Source of the DNA: a virus
Reading direction: 5' to 3' (one strand)
Virus record (IMG/VR): IMGVR_UViG_3300033148_003939
Span: 1 to 32,803 of that record
Length of the DNA: 32,803 nt
Both the position numbers and the translations under genes were made by a program. Under the pieces are notes generated by a model, which worked only from the letters and a program-made list of their open reading frames with translations, searched no databases and was not told the DNA's origin. Below, piece after piece: positions 7,981 through 16,144 of the stretch; the first letter of the stretch is position 1, and every line of letters begins with the position of its first letter.

Positions 7981-7987
7981 GTGAAAA

Positions 7988-9178
7988 ATGGAGCAGCTTG
8001 TCAGACTGATTGAAGAACAGAACAAGACTTGGGAGGAGTTCAAAAAAGTGGACGCGCGGCGCGACGCCGAACTAAAGGAATTCGGCGAAGCGCTCGGACA
8101 GACCACCGAGGCCATCGAGAAAATTAAGACCGACCTTATCGGCATCACCGACCAGGTAGCGGAACTGAAGGCGGGCATGGAGCGCCCCTCGCTCGACGGC
8201 GAAGATGAGGAAAAGAGCAAGGCCGGAAGCGGGGAATACAAGGCGGCCTTTATGAGCTACCTGCGAAAAGGCTACAACGACCTGACGCCCGAAGAGAGCA
8301 AGACCCTTTCCGAAGGCATCGATTCTCTTGGCGGCCACCTCGTTCCTTCCGACGTGGCGAACGAGATAATCAGGTCGGTAACCGAGACCAGCCCGATTCG
8401 GAGCATCGCCACGGTGCGCACTACCGGCCGGGACAGGTACGAAGTTCCGAAGAGGACGGGAACGTTCTCCGCCGTGTGGAGCGGGGAAACCCAGACCAGG
8501 AGCGAGACCACCGGCCTGGGGTTCGGGATGGAAGAGATACCGGTCAACGGACTGCAGGCGATGGTTGCGGTGACCATGGACTTGTTGGAAGACTCCGCAT
8601 TTGACCTGGAGCAGTTTCTCCGAGAAGAGTTCGCGGAGCAGTTCGCTAGTGCGGAAGGCGCGGCGTTCGTAAGTGGAAGCGGCAACAAACAGCCTGAAGG
8701 CTTCCTTACCAACAGCGCGGTGACAGCCGCTTACTACGCCAACGGCGACACCTCCGAATTGCAGGCCGACGCCATCATCAAGCTGCCGTATCAGCTGAAG
8801 GACGCCTACGGCAAGAACGCCGTGTGGGTGCTGAAGCGCTCCACCATCGGGGAAGTGATGGCGCTGAAGGACGGCAACGGCCGTTACCTGTGGAACCCCG
8901 GCGGCGGAATATCGGGCGGCCCCCCGGCGTCTATATGCGGTTATCCGTATGTGGAAGCCGTCGACATGGGAAGCGTGAGCAGCGGGGAATACCCGATGGC
9001 CATCGGCGACTTCAAGCGTGGCTACTACATCATAGACCGCCGCGGTATCACCGTCACCCGGATTCAGGACTCCACGACCATGCAGTCCAACTCGGTACAG
9101 TTCTGGGCGACCATGAGGGTCGGCGGTCAGGTGGTGAACGCCGAAGCAATCAAAGTTCTGAAGATGGCCGCGTCGTAA
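7988..9178 (+). CDS. Major capsid protein, HK97 gp5 fold (396 aa)
   Basis: An N-terminal coiled-coil scaffold (delta) domain (residues 1-~65, LIEEQNKTWEEFKKVDARRD...) is followed by an acidic linker and the capsid core. The core begins around GSGEYKAAFMSYLRKG. Core family motifs: LGGHLVPSDVANEIIRSVTETSPIR (split), ETGLGFGMEEIPVNGLQAMV-like E-loop region, and FVSGSGNKQPEGFLT. The end is FKRGYYIIDRRGITVTRIQD with FWATMRVGGQVVN. Length matches capsids that carry their own scaffold domain. The protease gene directly upstream fits proteolytic removal of the delta domain. Confidence 0.95.
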   Translation: MEQLVRLIEEQNKTWEEFKKVDARRDAELKEFGEALGQTTEAIEKIKTDLIGITDQVAELKAGMERPSLDGEDEEKSKAGSGEYKAAFMSYLRKGYNDLTPEESKTLSEGIDSLGGHLVPSDVANEIIRSVTETSPIRSIATVRTTGRDRYEVPKRTGTFSAVWSGETQTRSETTGLGFGMEEIPVNGLQAMVAVTMDLLEDSAFDLEQFLREEFAEQFASAEGAAFVSGSGNKQPEGFLTNSAVTAAYYANGDTSELQADAIIKLPYQLKDAYGKNAVWVLKRSTIGEVMALKDGNGRYLWNPGGGISGGPPASICGYPYVEAVDMGSVSSGEYPMAIGDFKRGYYIIDRRGITVTRIQDSTTMQSNSVQFWATMRVGGQVVNAEAIKVLKMAAS

Positions 9179-9193
9179 GAAAGGGGGTGTGTG

Positions 9194-10171
9194 ATGAGGA
9201 AAGCATTTCCGGCAATTCTAAGCGTCAGCCTGATTTTGGTGTTCGTCGCGGCTGTCGCCTATAACGTCAGTAACTACACCGAACAGGGCGGGGAACGCAC
9301 CGTCATCGGCGGTTCGCTCGACATCGTAAGCGGAGGTGAACTCGATGTGGAAAGCGGCGCCGCGTTTAAGGTGGCGGGCACCGCTGTCACCGCCACCGCT
9401 GCCGAACTGAACACTCTCGATGGCATCACCGCAACGGTTTCCGAGCTGAACATCCTGGACGGGGTTACGTCTGACGCTTCCGAACTGAACATCTTGGACG
9501 GCGTGACATCCACCACTACCCAGCTGAATGAAATCGTATATCACGAAGGCGCGCCTCCGGTGGCGGTTGTAGACCATACCGGAGAGTGCGCGGACGCCGA
9601 AACGGTTACCGTGAGCGGGCGGGTGTACGAATACGATACCGACAGTTCGATTACAGGCGATGTTGACGTTGATATTTCTGGCGGCTCGACTGCAACCGAT
9701 TGCGCGACGGCTCTGATAGCCGCCATCAACGGCGACGGTTCCGCGACAGTCGAAGCGGCGGACTTTTCCAACGGCACCGTGGCGCTTGTAGCGTTGAGCG
9801 CGGCGAGTTCCATAACGCTGGCGGAAACTCTTACAAACGGCATCATCAGCACGACTTCGGGCTTCGGCGGCGCGGCGGCTGGGAGAAAACGCGCATACGG
9901 GTGCACCCATACGGTGAGCGCGAACGAGGTTACCACGACCACAGACCAGAACGGGGCCATCGCTGTATGCGGCCTGACCCTTACATCGTCACCGACGGTG
10001 TACGTCGTGGATATCCGCGATTCAAACGGCGTGGAAAGCGCGTGTGCGACGTGTCAGTTCTCGTGGAGCCAGATAAACAGCGACCAGTACGTTCTGAAGC
10101 TGGTGGAAACGCAAAACGGAGCAACCGCGTTGACCGCTGGAGACGTGGTCAACGTAATAGTTCTCGAATAA
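9194..10171 (+). CDS. Signal-anchored structural protein with ELNxLDG repeats (325 aa)
   Basis: The ATG at 9194 follows aaagggggtg. Residues 1-24 look like a signal peptide or N-terminal membrane anchor (MRKAFPAILSVSLILVFVAA), which is odd for a protein coded between capsid and connector genes. Residues ~68-115 contain three tandem units of the form xELN[TI]LDG[IV]T, a motif seen in phage fibre and appendage proteins. The remainder is a Thr/Ser/Gly-rich beta domain (VTVSGRVYEYDTD...) with a few cysteines (CGLTL, CATCQF) that could form disulphides outside the cytoplasm. It may be a head fibre or surface protein; the signal segment leaves export possible. Confidence 0.75.
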   Translation: MRKAFPAILSVSLILVFVAAVAYNVSNYTEQGGERTVIGGSLDIVSGGELDVESGAAFKVAGTAVTATAAELNTLDGITATVSELNILDGVTSDASELNILDGVTSTTTQLNEIVYHEGAPPVAVVDHTGECADAETVTVSGRVYEYDTDSSITGDVDVDISGGSTATDCATALIAAINGDGSATVEAADFSNGTVALVALSAASSITLAETLTNGIISTTSGFGGAAAGRKRAYGCTHTVSANEVTTTTDQNGAIAVCGLTLTSSPTVYVVDIRDSNGVESACATCQFSWSQINSDQYVLKLVETQNGATALTAGDVVNVIVLE

Positions 10172-10192
10172 CACAGAGAGGAGGTTTTTGAG

Positions 10193-10606
10193 ATGAGCAA
10201 GAATCTGTATCCCGATATCGAGCCGGAATGGACGTTAGCGCCGGCGGCCAGGACTACCACGGCCACCGGAGACGTGGTTGACCTCGGCACTTATCCCGAC
10301 GCCACTTTCCTGGTGTGCGCGGGAACGGTAACCGACGGCACTCATACTGTGGAATTCCAGGAGTGCGCCACGAGCGACGGCACCTTCACCGCGATAGACG
10401 ATGACGACATCGAGGGCGATGACGAGCCCGCGCTCACAACCGCCAACGATGAAGACATCTTCGTTACCGACTACGTTGGCAACAAGCGGTATGTGAAGGC
10501 GAAGATAACCGTCACCGGTTCACCGTCCACCGGCGGGGTTATAGGCGTCGCCGTTCTGAAGCGCGGCGCGCGGCATAAACCCGCTCAGGAAACTCAGTCT
10601 CCGTAA
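10193..10606 (+). CDS. Small beta-sandwich virion protein (137 aa)
   Basis: It starts after agaggaggt (10179-10187). The sequence is Thr/Asp-rich with alternating strands (VVDLGTYPDATFLVCAGTVT, HTVEFQECATSDGTFTAI, NKRYVKAKITV), the pattern of a small immunoglobulin-like or jelly-roll fold. Such proteins are common beside the capsid gene and often decorate heads. The basic last 20 residues (LKRGARHKP) may be disordered. No specific family is named. Confidence 0.65.
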   Translation: MSKNLYPDIEPEWTLAPAARTTTATGDVVDLGTYPDATFLVCAGTVTDGTHTVEFQECATSDGTFTAIDDDDIEGDDEPALTTANDEDIFVTDYVGNKRYVKAKITVTGSPSTGGVIGVAVLKRGARHKPAQETQSP

Positions 10607-10627
10607 AACGACAAAGGAGTACGCGGC

Positions 10628-11206
10628 ATGGGTAGTAACGATTCAGGGCGGTTAGTGCTGGCGGTGGCCCCCACAACGGAGCCGGTCAGCGTGGCGGATG
10701 TCGAAACGCACCTCCGGCTGGACGCCTCGGGTGAAAGCAGTTACGTTTCCACCCTCATCAGCGCGTCCAGGCAGATGGTCGAGAGGATTACCGGGCGCGC
10801 GCTGATTACCCAGACGTGGCGGCTGGTATACGACGCGCCGCCGTCCAGGATTGTGTTGCCCATGCCGCCGCTTCAGTCGGTGGAATCCATTACGTTTTAC
10901 GACTGGGACAATGACTCCACAACTCAGGACTCGGACTCTTATATCGTTCAGACCAACACCGAGCCGGGGGAAATCATCCTGAAAAACGGCTACTCCTGGG
11001 ATTACCATCGCGATGTTGCCTCGTGCGAGATTCTATACGTCGCCGGGTACGGAAATGACTCCAGCGATGTGCCGGCGGCGCTTCGGCTCGGAGTGCTGAC
11101 GCTGACCGCGAAGATGTATGAGCGGCGAGGCGAGGACCCAAACCTGATGCTCATGGAATCCGACGTCCTCGGTCTGCTGCAACCGTATATCGTAATGGAG
11201 GCGTAG
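10628..11206 (+). CDS. Head-tail connector, phiE125 gp8 / HK97 gp6-like adaptor (192 aa)
   Basis: The N-terminus TEPVSVADVETHLRLD, followed by LISASRQMVERITGRALITQTWRLVYD (residues ~15-75), is the signature of the phiE125 gp8 family of head-tail adaptors. A beta region (MPPLQSVESITFYDWDND) and a C-terminal helix (PAALRLGVLTLTAKMYERRGED) follow. The protein should form the ring docked under the portal. It is first in a run of connector genes with overlapping stops and starts. Ribosome site aaaggagt before ATG 10628. Confidence 0.88.
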   Translation: MGSNDSGRLVLAVAPTTEPVSVADVETHLRLDASGESSYVSTLISASRQMVERITGRALITQTWRLVYDAPPSRIVLPMPPLQSVESITFYDWDNDSTTQDSDSYIVQTNTEPGEIILKNGYSWDYHRDVASCEILYVAGYGNDSSDVPAALRLGVLTLTAKMYERRGEDPNLMLMESDVLGLLQPYIVMEA

Positions 11207-11208
11207 TG

Positions 11209-11583
11209 ATGGTGTACGACAGAATATCCTATCGACGCGCCAAGGCCCCCTCCGTTGGAGACATGCGGGACGTGGTGACGATTCAGAAGCCGGTACGAAC
11301 CGCTGACGGCATGGGGGGCTATACCGAATCGTGGCAGGATGTGGCGCGGGTCAACGCGGTGATAATGCCGCTAAAAACCTACGAGCTTGCGCTTGCCGCT
11401 CAGTTGAAGCAGAACCACACACATCGGGTGGTAATCAGGTATCGCAGTGATGTTAAGCGCGGGTATCGAGTGGCGGTCGGTAACAAGGCGGAGCAGACGA
11501 GGATGTTCTACGTGGAAACGGTGATGGAAATTGACAACCGCCGACGGTTTCTCATCTTGGAATGCCGGGAGTACACCGAATGA
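11209..11583 (+). CDS. Head-tail adaptor / stopper, SPP1 gp16 type (124 aa)
   Basis: The family pattern is clear: an N-terminal SVGDMRDVVTIQKPVRTADG followed by GGYTESWQDVARVNAVIMPL (residues ~15-58), then HTHRVVIRYRSDVKRGYRV and FYVETVMEIDNRRRFLILECRE. This is the small beta-barrel that closes the connector after packaging. The ATG at 11209 follows ggagg (11197-11201) with seven bases between; a GTG at 11206 overlaps the previous stop and is less likely. Confidence 0.88.
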   Translation: MVYDRISYRRAKAPSVGDMRDVVTIQKPVRTADGMGGYTESWQDVARVNAVIMPLKTYELALAAQLKQNHTHRVVIRYRSDVKRGYRVAVGNKAEQTRMFYVETVMEIDNRRRFLILECREYTE

Positions 11584-11969
11584 ACGTAAACGTTGACATC
11601 AAGGGCCTGGATACGATGCAGCGGCGAATCGCGAAGCTTGCCGATGAATGGCAAGAGAAGGCGCTCGACATCACCAAGGAAGCCGCGATGAACATGCAGG
11701 CCGACGCCAAGCGGGATTGTCCGGTAGGAGACACCGGCAATCTACAGAATTCCATCCGCCTGCTTATCGAAGATGAGGGCAAGACCGTTGACGTCGTGGC
11801 GGGCGGCACTAGGGTCGGAGGGCGCGACGTGGATTACGCGGTGTATGTGGAGTTCGGCACCAGGAAGATGGCCGCCCGGCCATTCATGCGCGTCAACTAC
11901 AAAAAGTGGGCGCGGTGGATGCTGGCGGAGCATCGGAAGCTCGTGAAGGAAGCCAAGAGGATAAGGTGA
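11580..11969 (+). CDS. Tail component / head-tail joining protein, HK97 gp10 family (129 aa)
   Basis: HK97 gp10 features are present: a N-terminal VDIKGLDTMQRRIAKLAD helix, DCPVGDTGNLQNSIRL (residues ~46-61), then VDYAVYVEFGTRKMAARPFMRV (split) around 88-108. The protein works in tail completion at the head-tail interface. The start codon overlaps the previous stop (ATGA) and the end overlaps the next start, so the three genes are translationally coupled. I started at 11580 rather than farther 5' inside the adaptor gene. Confidence 0.9.
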   Translation: MNVNVDIKGLDTMQRRIAKLADEWQEKALDITKEAAMNMQADAKRDCPVGDTGNLQNSIRLLIEDEGKTVDVVAGGTRVGGRDVDYAVYVEFGTRKMAARPFMRVNYKKWARWMLAEHRKLVKEAKRIR

Positions 11970-12376
11970 TGTGGTCGGATTTTCAGAAGGCGCTTTACGA
12001 ACTTCTCACGTCCGATTCCACACTGATGGGAATGGTGAAGGAGGTCTCCGACTACATGGACGCCTCGAAGGAACTCCCGGTGGTGAATATCGGAGACGAT
12101 ATACTTGAGGACTGGGACGACAAGTTTAAGGACGGCGGGAAAATAACATCCTACATTCACATCTGGAGCGACGCTCCCGGATACGGCGAAGCGAAGGGGA
12201 TAGCAGACCGCATCAGGTATCTGCTTCGGAATAACAGGCCGCAACTAGATAGCAGTTGCGGGTACGCGGTAATTGCAACAGGCAGGCAGGGCGCGCCGGC
12301 CGTTTCCATAAGGGAAGAGGACGGTGCGATAAGGCATGTCGTGTTGCAATACGAATACTTAGTCGAGGAGGTGTAG
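11969..12376 (+). CDS. Tail terminator / completion protein, DUF3168 type (135 aa)
   Basis: The ATG at 11969 overlaps the previous stop. The fold pattern fits the DUF3168/lambda gpU-like terminator: a first helix DFQKALYELLTSDSTLMG, then LPVVNIGDDILEDW, ITSYIHIWSD, a helix AKGIADRIRYLLRNNR, and a last strand HVVLQYEYLVEE. The protein would cap the tail tube. Position just before the tail-tube gene is the normal place. Confidence 0.85.
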   Translation: MWSDFQKALYELLTSDSTLMGMVKEVSDYMDASKELPVVNIGDDILEDWDDKFKDGGKITSYIHIWSDAPGYGEAKGIADRIRYLLRNNRPQLDSSCGYAVIATGRQGAPAVSIREEDGAIRHVVLQYEYLVEEV

Positions 12377-12379
12377 AAA

Positions 12380-12781
12380 ATGAGCAGCGCTGATAAATCA
12401 AGAGGCGATGCCGCTTACGTGGAAGTTTACACCGGCGGGGGTTGGGTAAAGCCGGCCGGACAGGACGATGTCACCCTGTCTTTGAGTAAAGACACCATCG
12501 AAGTGACGGATAAGGACTCCGACGGCTGGGACGAGAACATTGACGGGTTTAAGAAGTTCGAGGTGTCGCTGTCGATGCTCTTTGTGGCCAGCGATTCCGG
12601 CCAGGTGGCGATTAAGGACGCTTATGACAACAACTCTCGTCTCAACGCGCGGGTGTTTGACGGCACCAACTACCACACCGGTTATGTGCGGGTTACGAGT
12701 TACGAGGTTTCGGCGCCGTTGAAAGACCCGATGAAAATTTCCGTGACCCTGACCGGTGACGGCGCGATTTCGCAGTCATAA
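12380..12781 (+). CDS. Major tail tube protein, TP901-1-like (133 aa)
   Basis: The family pattern is AYVEVYTGGGWVKPAGQDDVTLSLSKDTIEVTDKDSDGW (read in pieces, residues ~10-50), with KKFEVSLSMLFVASDS and ARVFDGTNYHTGYVRVTSYEV, ending PMKISVTLTGDGAI. That matches the short tail-tube proteins of TP901-1/lambda-V type. It should polymerise around the tape measure. The ribosome site gaggaggtg precedes ATG 12380. Confidence 0.88.
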   Translation: MSSADKSRGDAAYVEVYTGGGWVKPAGQDDVTLSLSKDTIEVTDKDSDGWDENIDGFKKFEVSLSMLFVASDSGQVAIKDAYDNNSRLNARVFDGTNYHTGYVRVTSYEVSAPLKDPMKISVTLTGDGAISQS

Positions 12782-12810
12782 CAGGACTGAAGAAAAGGAG
12801 GTAAATAAAA

Positions 12811-13158
12811 ATGAGTCAAACGATTACCAAGCAGACCCTTTCTATCGATACTCCGGCGACGATAAGCTACACCGCCGCTACGGATACGACTATCGACTTC
12901 GATAACAGCGGTTCGGGATTCCGGCTGTTGTTCATTAAGAACGACGGGGCCAGCGCGGTGACGTGCACCGTGGACAGTCCGACCGCGTGCGACCAGGGAA
13001 GCTATCACGACATCGAGGATTCGATTGCGGCTTCGGCCATCAAGATTTTCGGGCCGTTCAATCAAACCCGCTTCAACGATTCCGATGACAACGTCAACGC
13101 CACCCTGAGCACTTCCGACAGCGTAGACGTCGCCGTCGTGGAAGTGCCGGTCGTGTAG
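12811..13158 (+). CDS. Small beta-rich accessory structural protein (115 aa)
   Basis: It follows a strong aaaaggaggtaa site. The chain is Thr/Ser/Asp-rich with short strands (TISYTAATDTTIDFDN, FRLLFIKNDGASAVTCTV, IKIFGPFNQTRFNDSD), similar in style to the 10193 protein. It has two cysteines. Lying between the tail tube and chaperone genes, it may decorate the tail or head. No family recognised. Confidence 0.62.
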   Translation: MSQTITKQTLSIDTPATISYTAATDTTIDFDNSGSGFRLLFIKNDGASAVTCTVDSPTACDQGSYHDIEDSIAASAIKIFGPFNQTRFNDSDDNVNATLSTSDSVDVAVVEVPVV

Positions 13159-13168
13159 GGGGTGCGCC

Positions 13169-13534
13169 GTGGGAGTAGACGCCGAAAAAACGGTTACCTT
13201 CGGATTACAGGTGTGGACGTTGGAATACACCACCGCCGCCCTGTTGCGGTCTGAGGAAATCATCAAGCGTTCGCCGGGCGAGATAATCTCGGACGCCCGT
13301 GAAGGCGCCCTGAAATTCTCCGAACTCGCCGTGCTGCTTTGGGCCGGGCTTCAGAAGCACCACCGTAAAGAGTTTCGCACCGTGGATGCGCTGGTGGCGA
13401 TGATAAAGCCCCGAGAACTGATGAGCCTGAAGACCATCAGCGCGATAGTGGAAGCGCTGAACGCCTGCTATGACATGGATGACATCGAGGAACTTGCCGG
13501 GGCGGATGACGATACGGCCGACGACTCGGAATGA
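13169..13534 (+). CDS. Tail assembly chaperone, first reading frame (121 aa)
   Basis: The start is a GTG at 13169 after tagggggtg. The protein is helical, with EKTVTFGLQVWTLEYTTAALLRSEE at the N-terminus and AREGALKFSELAVLLWAGLQKHHRK near residue 55, typical of lambda gpG-like chaperones that coat the tape measure. The acidic end (ADDDTADDSE) meets the next gene in an ATGA overlap. In many phages a ribosomal frameshift joins the two; I see no convincing slippery heptamer here. Confidence 0.75.
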   Translation: MGVDAEKTVTFGLQVWTLEYTTAALLRSEEIIKRSPGEIISDAREGALKFSELAVLLWAGLQKHHRKEFRTVDALVAMIKPRELMSLKTISAIVEALNACYDMDDIEELAGADDDTADDSE

Positions 13535-13905
13535 GATGGGGCGGGGGGCGGAGGTGGTGGTTGCGGCTTCAGCGCGGTGTGCTGGAGGCCGGATACACGA
13601 TAGACGACTTTTGGAATATGACGCCGCGGGAGTGCAACCTCGTGATACTGGCGCATCAGAAATCAGAGCATGAAGCGTGGCGGCGCGCGGCGATGGTAAC
13701 GGCGACATTGAGGCGGGTCTTTGGTGATAAAAAGGTAACCATAAACGACATCGTACCGGAGTGGAGGGAGATGTTCTTGCCGCCGGAAAAGATAAAGAAG
13801 GAACGAACCGACGCCGCTTACAGGCGCGTGGCGTACCGGGAACGCAGGGCGGCTTACCAGTTGCTGAAGCGGCGAATGAGAGAGAAGAGGGAAGCGAATG
13901 GCTGA
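13531..13905 (+). CDS. Tail assembly chaperone, second gene (124 aa)
   Basis: The ATG overlaps the previous stop. Residues ~17-60 (LEAGYTIDDFWNMTPRECNL, then VILAHQKSEHEAWRRAAMV) match the pattern of small chaperones placed just before the tape measure in siphoviruses and Mu-like phages. The tail from ~85 is very basic and helical (KIKKERTDAAYRRVAYRERR). A second protein in this spot is expected from lambda gpGT. Coupled translation rather than frameshifting seems likely. Confidence 0.75.
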   Translation: MRWGGGRRWWLRLQRGVLEAGYTIDDFWNMTPRECNLVILAHQKSEHEAWRRAAMVTATLRRVFGDKKVTINDIVPEWREMFLPPEKIKKERTDAAYRRVAYRERRAAYQLLKRRMREKREANG

Positions 13906-16144
13906 TGTTGGCGAAGTTCGCGCGCGATTTGTCGCCGATACCAAAAGTTTCGAGAAGAAGATAAAGCGACTTGTAGGCGCGATAGGCGGGTTATACGCCG
14001 TTAAGAAAATCGGCGATGCGTTCGCGGCTCAAGTTAAAAACTTCGCCGCGTTTGAAAAGGGCCTCGCCGAAGTGAGCACCCTGTCCAACTTCACCGCGAA
14101 GCAGATGCGGTTGATGGCCGATGAAACCCTCAAGTTCTCTGTGCGGTTCAACCAAACCACGAAAGCGCTGAACAAAGCGCGTTACGACATCGTTTCGGCC
14201 GGGTTCGCCAAGATGAGTCAACAGACCAAGCTACTTGCGGTCGCTTCCAAGATGGCCGTCGCCGGTGTCTCCGACGTTTCCACCACCACCGACCTGCTGA
14301 CCACGGTTCTCAACTCGTATCGAATACCGGCAACGAAGGCTATGAAGGTAAGCGACACCCTGTTTTCCGTGGTGAAGGAAGGTAAGACCACCATCACCGA
14401 GATGGCCGCATCGTGGGGCACCATGTTGCCGTCGGCCAAGGCCGCCGGGATGTCATTGGAAGACCTTGGCGGCGCATTCGCAGTGTTAACCGCCGCCGGT
14501 ATAGATTCCCAGAACGCCTCTACGTATCTTCGCGGGGCGATTGACAAGCTCATTAACCCCACCAAGGAAGCGGCGGAGTATATGGAAACATTCGGCTTCT
14601 CCGCACGGGATAGCTCCGGCAACTTACGGAGCATCGTGGACATCGCAGAAGAGTTGAAGGTGTTGGGCCCCGACGCCATCAGGGCGATGATTCCCGACGT
14701 GCGCGCACAGATGGCGATGTTGAGCCTGGCTAATAACGCCGACATGCTAAGGCAGAAAGTTGAATCCATAAAAGGCGGCGCGGGGCGCACCGAGGAGGCG
14801 TTCACGAAGATGGCCGGCACCCTCGATTTTCAACTGGGGCAGCTTGGTAAGCGCTGGGATGCCTTTTGGATAAAGCTGTTTCAGGGCAAAGCGGGCGAAG
14901 CGCTCGCGGGTGGATTTGCGAGCATAAACGAATATATTGACAAAAATTCCAAACTTATCGAACAGGTTGTCGAAGTCTTAGGCAACTGGCTTGCGAAGGC
15001 TATCAAAGACGGATTCCTACCGCTACTTGACGGTTTCATGAAGGCCATTCTCGGTATAAATATGGCATTTCAAGAGTGGAGCAAGAGTTCAAACGCTACG
15101 GCGGCGGCGTTAAAGGATATCGTCGCCTGGATGAAAGAGCTTACAAATATAGGGTGGGAGAAGTTTAAAAAATGGTCGTTGCCTTCGCCTGGCGCGCTTG
15201 GCGCACAGGCGTTTCAAAGTATGGTTACCGGCCACCAGGCCGGAGGGTTCGTTCCGGGGAGCGGAAGCGGCGATATCGTACCTGCAATGCTGGAGCCTGG
15301 AGAATTGATAATCCCGAAGTCCGACGCGCCTGAGATGGCTGCCATCTGGAAGAACGTAAGGGGATACCAGGCCGGTGGAGTCGTGGGTGCTTCCACCCAA
15401 CACGGTTACCGCCCGCCAAGTTTGCCGGGGGCAGGCGAAGAGTTATCGTTTCTCGGAAAGATGCTGGGGGCCGGTTATCTAGCACCCGAAGAAATGGCGG
15501 CCGGAACCATCGCCATTGGTGATGGCGAATACATATCCGCCGTGGATAACATGATAGCGAAGGGAACGGAGTTCATCGACTTCCAATCACAGATGGCCGC
15601 GTCCATCAATCAGGAATTCGGCGCGGTGATAGGCGGGACGTATGACCAACTCGCCATGGCGTTTGGGAATCTGGTCAAGGGCCACAAGGTCGGAAGCAAA
15701 GCGATAGCACAAGCGCTCAGAACGCTGGTCGCGCAATCGATTCTGGCGGTAGGGAAAGAGGCCGCCGTAAAGGCTATCTTTTCCCTGGCGGAGGGAATCT
15801 TCGCAGCCGCACGGGGCGACCCTCGCGCCGGTGCGTTTTTCGCCGCGGCCGCCAAGTACGCGGCGGTCGCCACCGTTGCGGCGGCGGCTGGTGGGGCCAT
15901 GGCGGCCGGGGGCGGCGGTGGCGGCGAAGCCGGGGGCGGTTACGGCGGCGGCTACGGGGGCCCGGCGGAGGGGGAAGAAGCCGGAGCGGCGACGGGAGGG
16001 ATGGTGGTGAACATCACCGTACACGGGAATGTCGTGGATACACAGGCGTTTGTGGAAGAACACGTCGTTCCCGTTCTCTCCGAAGCCGTCGGGCGGGGAG
16101 TGGCGGCAAGCTCGGAATATAATATCACGGGAGAGAGGGACTAA
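13898..16144 (+). CDS. Tail tape measure protein (748 aa)
   Basis: The N-terminal ~330 residues are the TP901 tape-measure core, seen as FVADTKSFEKKIKRLVGAIGG, the long helix ALNKARYDIVSAGFAKMSQQ, MAASWGTMLPSAKAAGMSLE and GGAFAVLTAAGIDSQNASTY. After that come hydrophobic helices, a Gly-rich GGFVPGSGSGDIVPAMLEPG motif repeated near 460-500 (QAGGF/QAGGV), a long Ala-rich helix (about 620-670) and a Gly-rich stretch GGGGGGEAGGGYGGGYGG. It sets tail length; 748 residues implies a tail on the order of 100 nm. It overlaps both neighbours. Confidence 0.92.
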   Translation: MADVGEVRARFVADTKSFEKKIKRLVGAIGGLYAVKKIGDAFAAQVKNFAAFEKGLAEVSTLSNFTAKQMRLMADETLKFSVRFNQTTKALNKARYDIVSAGFAKMSQQTKLLAVASKMAVAGVSDVSTTTDLLTTVLNSYRIPATKAMKVSDTLFSVVKEGKTTITEMAASWGTMLPSAKAAGMSLEDLGGAFAVLTAAGIDSQNASTYLRGAIDKLINPTKEAAEYMETFGFSARDSSGNLRSIVDIAEELKVLGPDAIRAMIPDVRAQMAMLSLANNADMLRQKVESIKGGAGRTEEAFTKMAGTLDFQLGQLGKRWDAFWIKLFQGKAGEALAGGFASINEYIDKNSKLIEQVVEVLGNWLAKAIKDGFLPLLDGFMKAILGINMAFQEWSKSSNATAAALKDIVAWMKELTNIGWEKFKKWSLPSPGALGAQAFQSMVTGHQAGGFVPGSGSGDIVPAMLEPGELIIPKSDAPEMAAIWKNVRGYQAGGVVGASTQHGYRPPSLPGAGEELSFLGKMLGAGYLAPEEMAAGTIAIGDGEYISAVDNMIAKGTEFIDFQSQMAASINQEFGAVIGGTYDQLAMAFGNLVKGHKVGSKAIAQALRTLVAQSILAVGKEAAVKAIFSLAEGIFAAARGDPRAGAFFAAAAKYAAVATVAAAAGGAMAAGGGGGGEAGGGYGGGYGGPAEGEEAGAATGGMVVNITVHGNVVDTQAFVEEHVVPVLSEAVGRGVAASSEYNITGERD

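Noticed and set aside
13500-13560. Programmed frameshift joining the two tail chaperones
   Set aside because: No X-XXY-YYZ heptamer near the junction; ATGA overlap suffices to explain translation.
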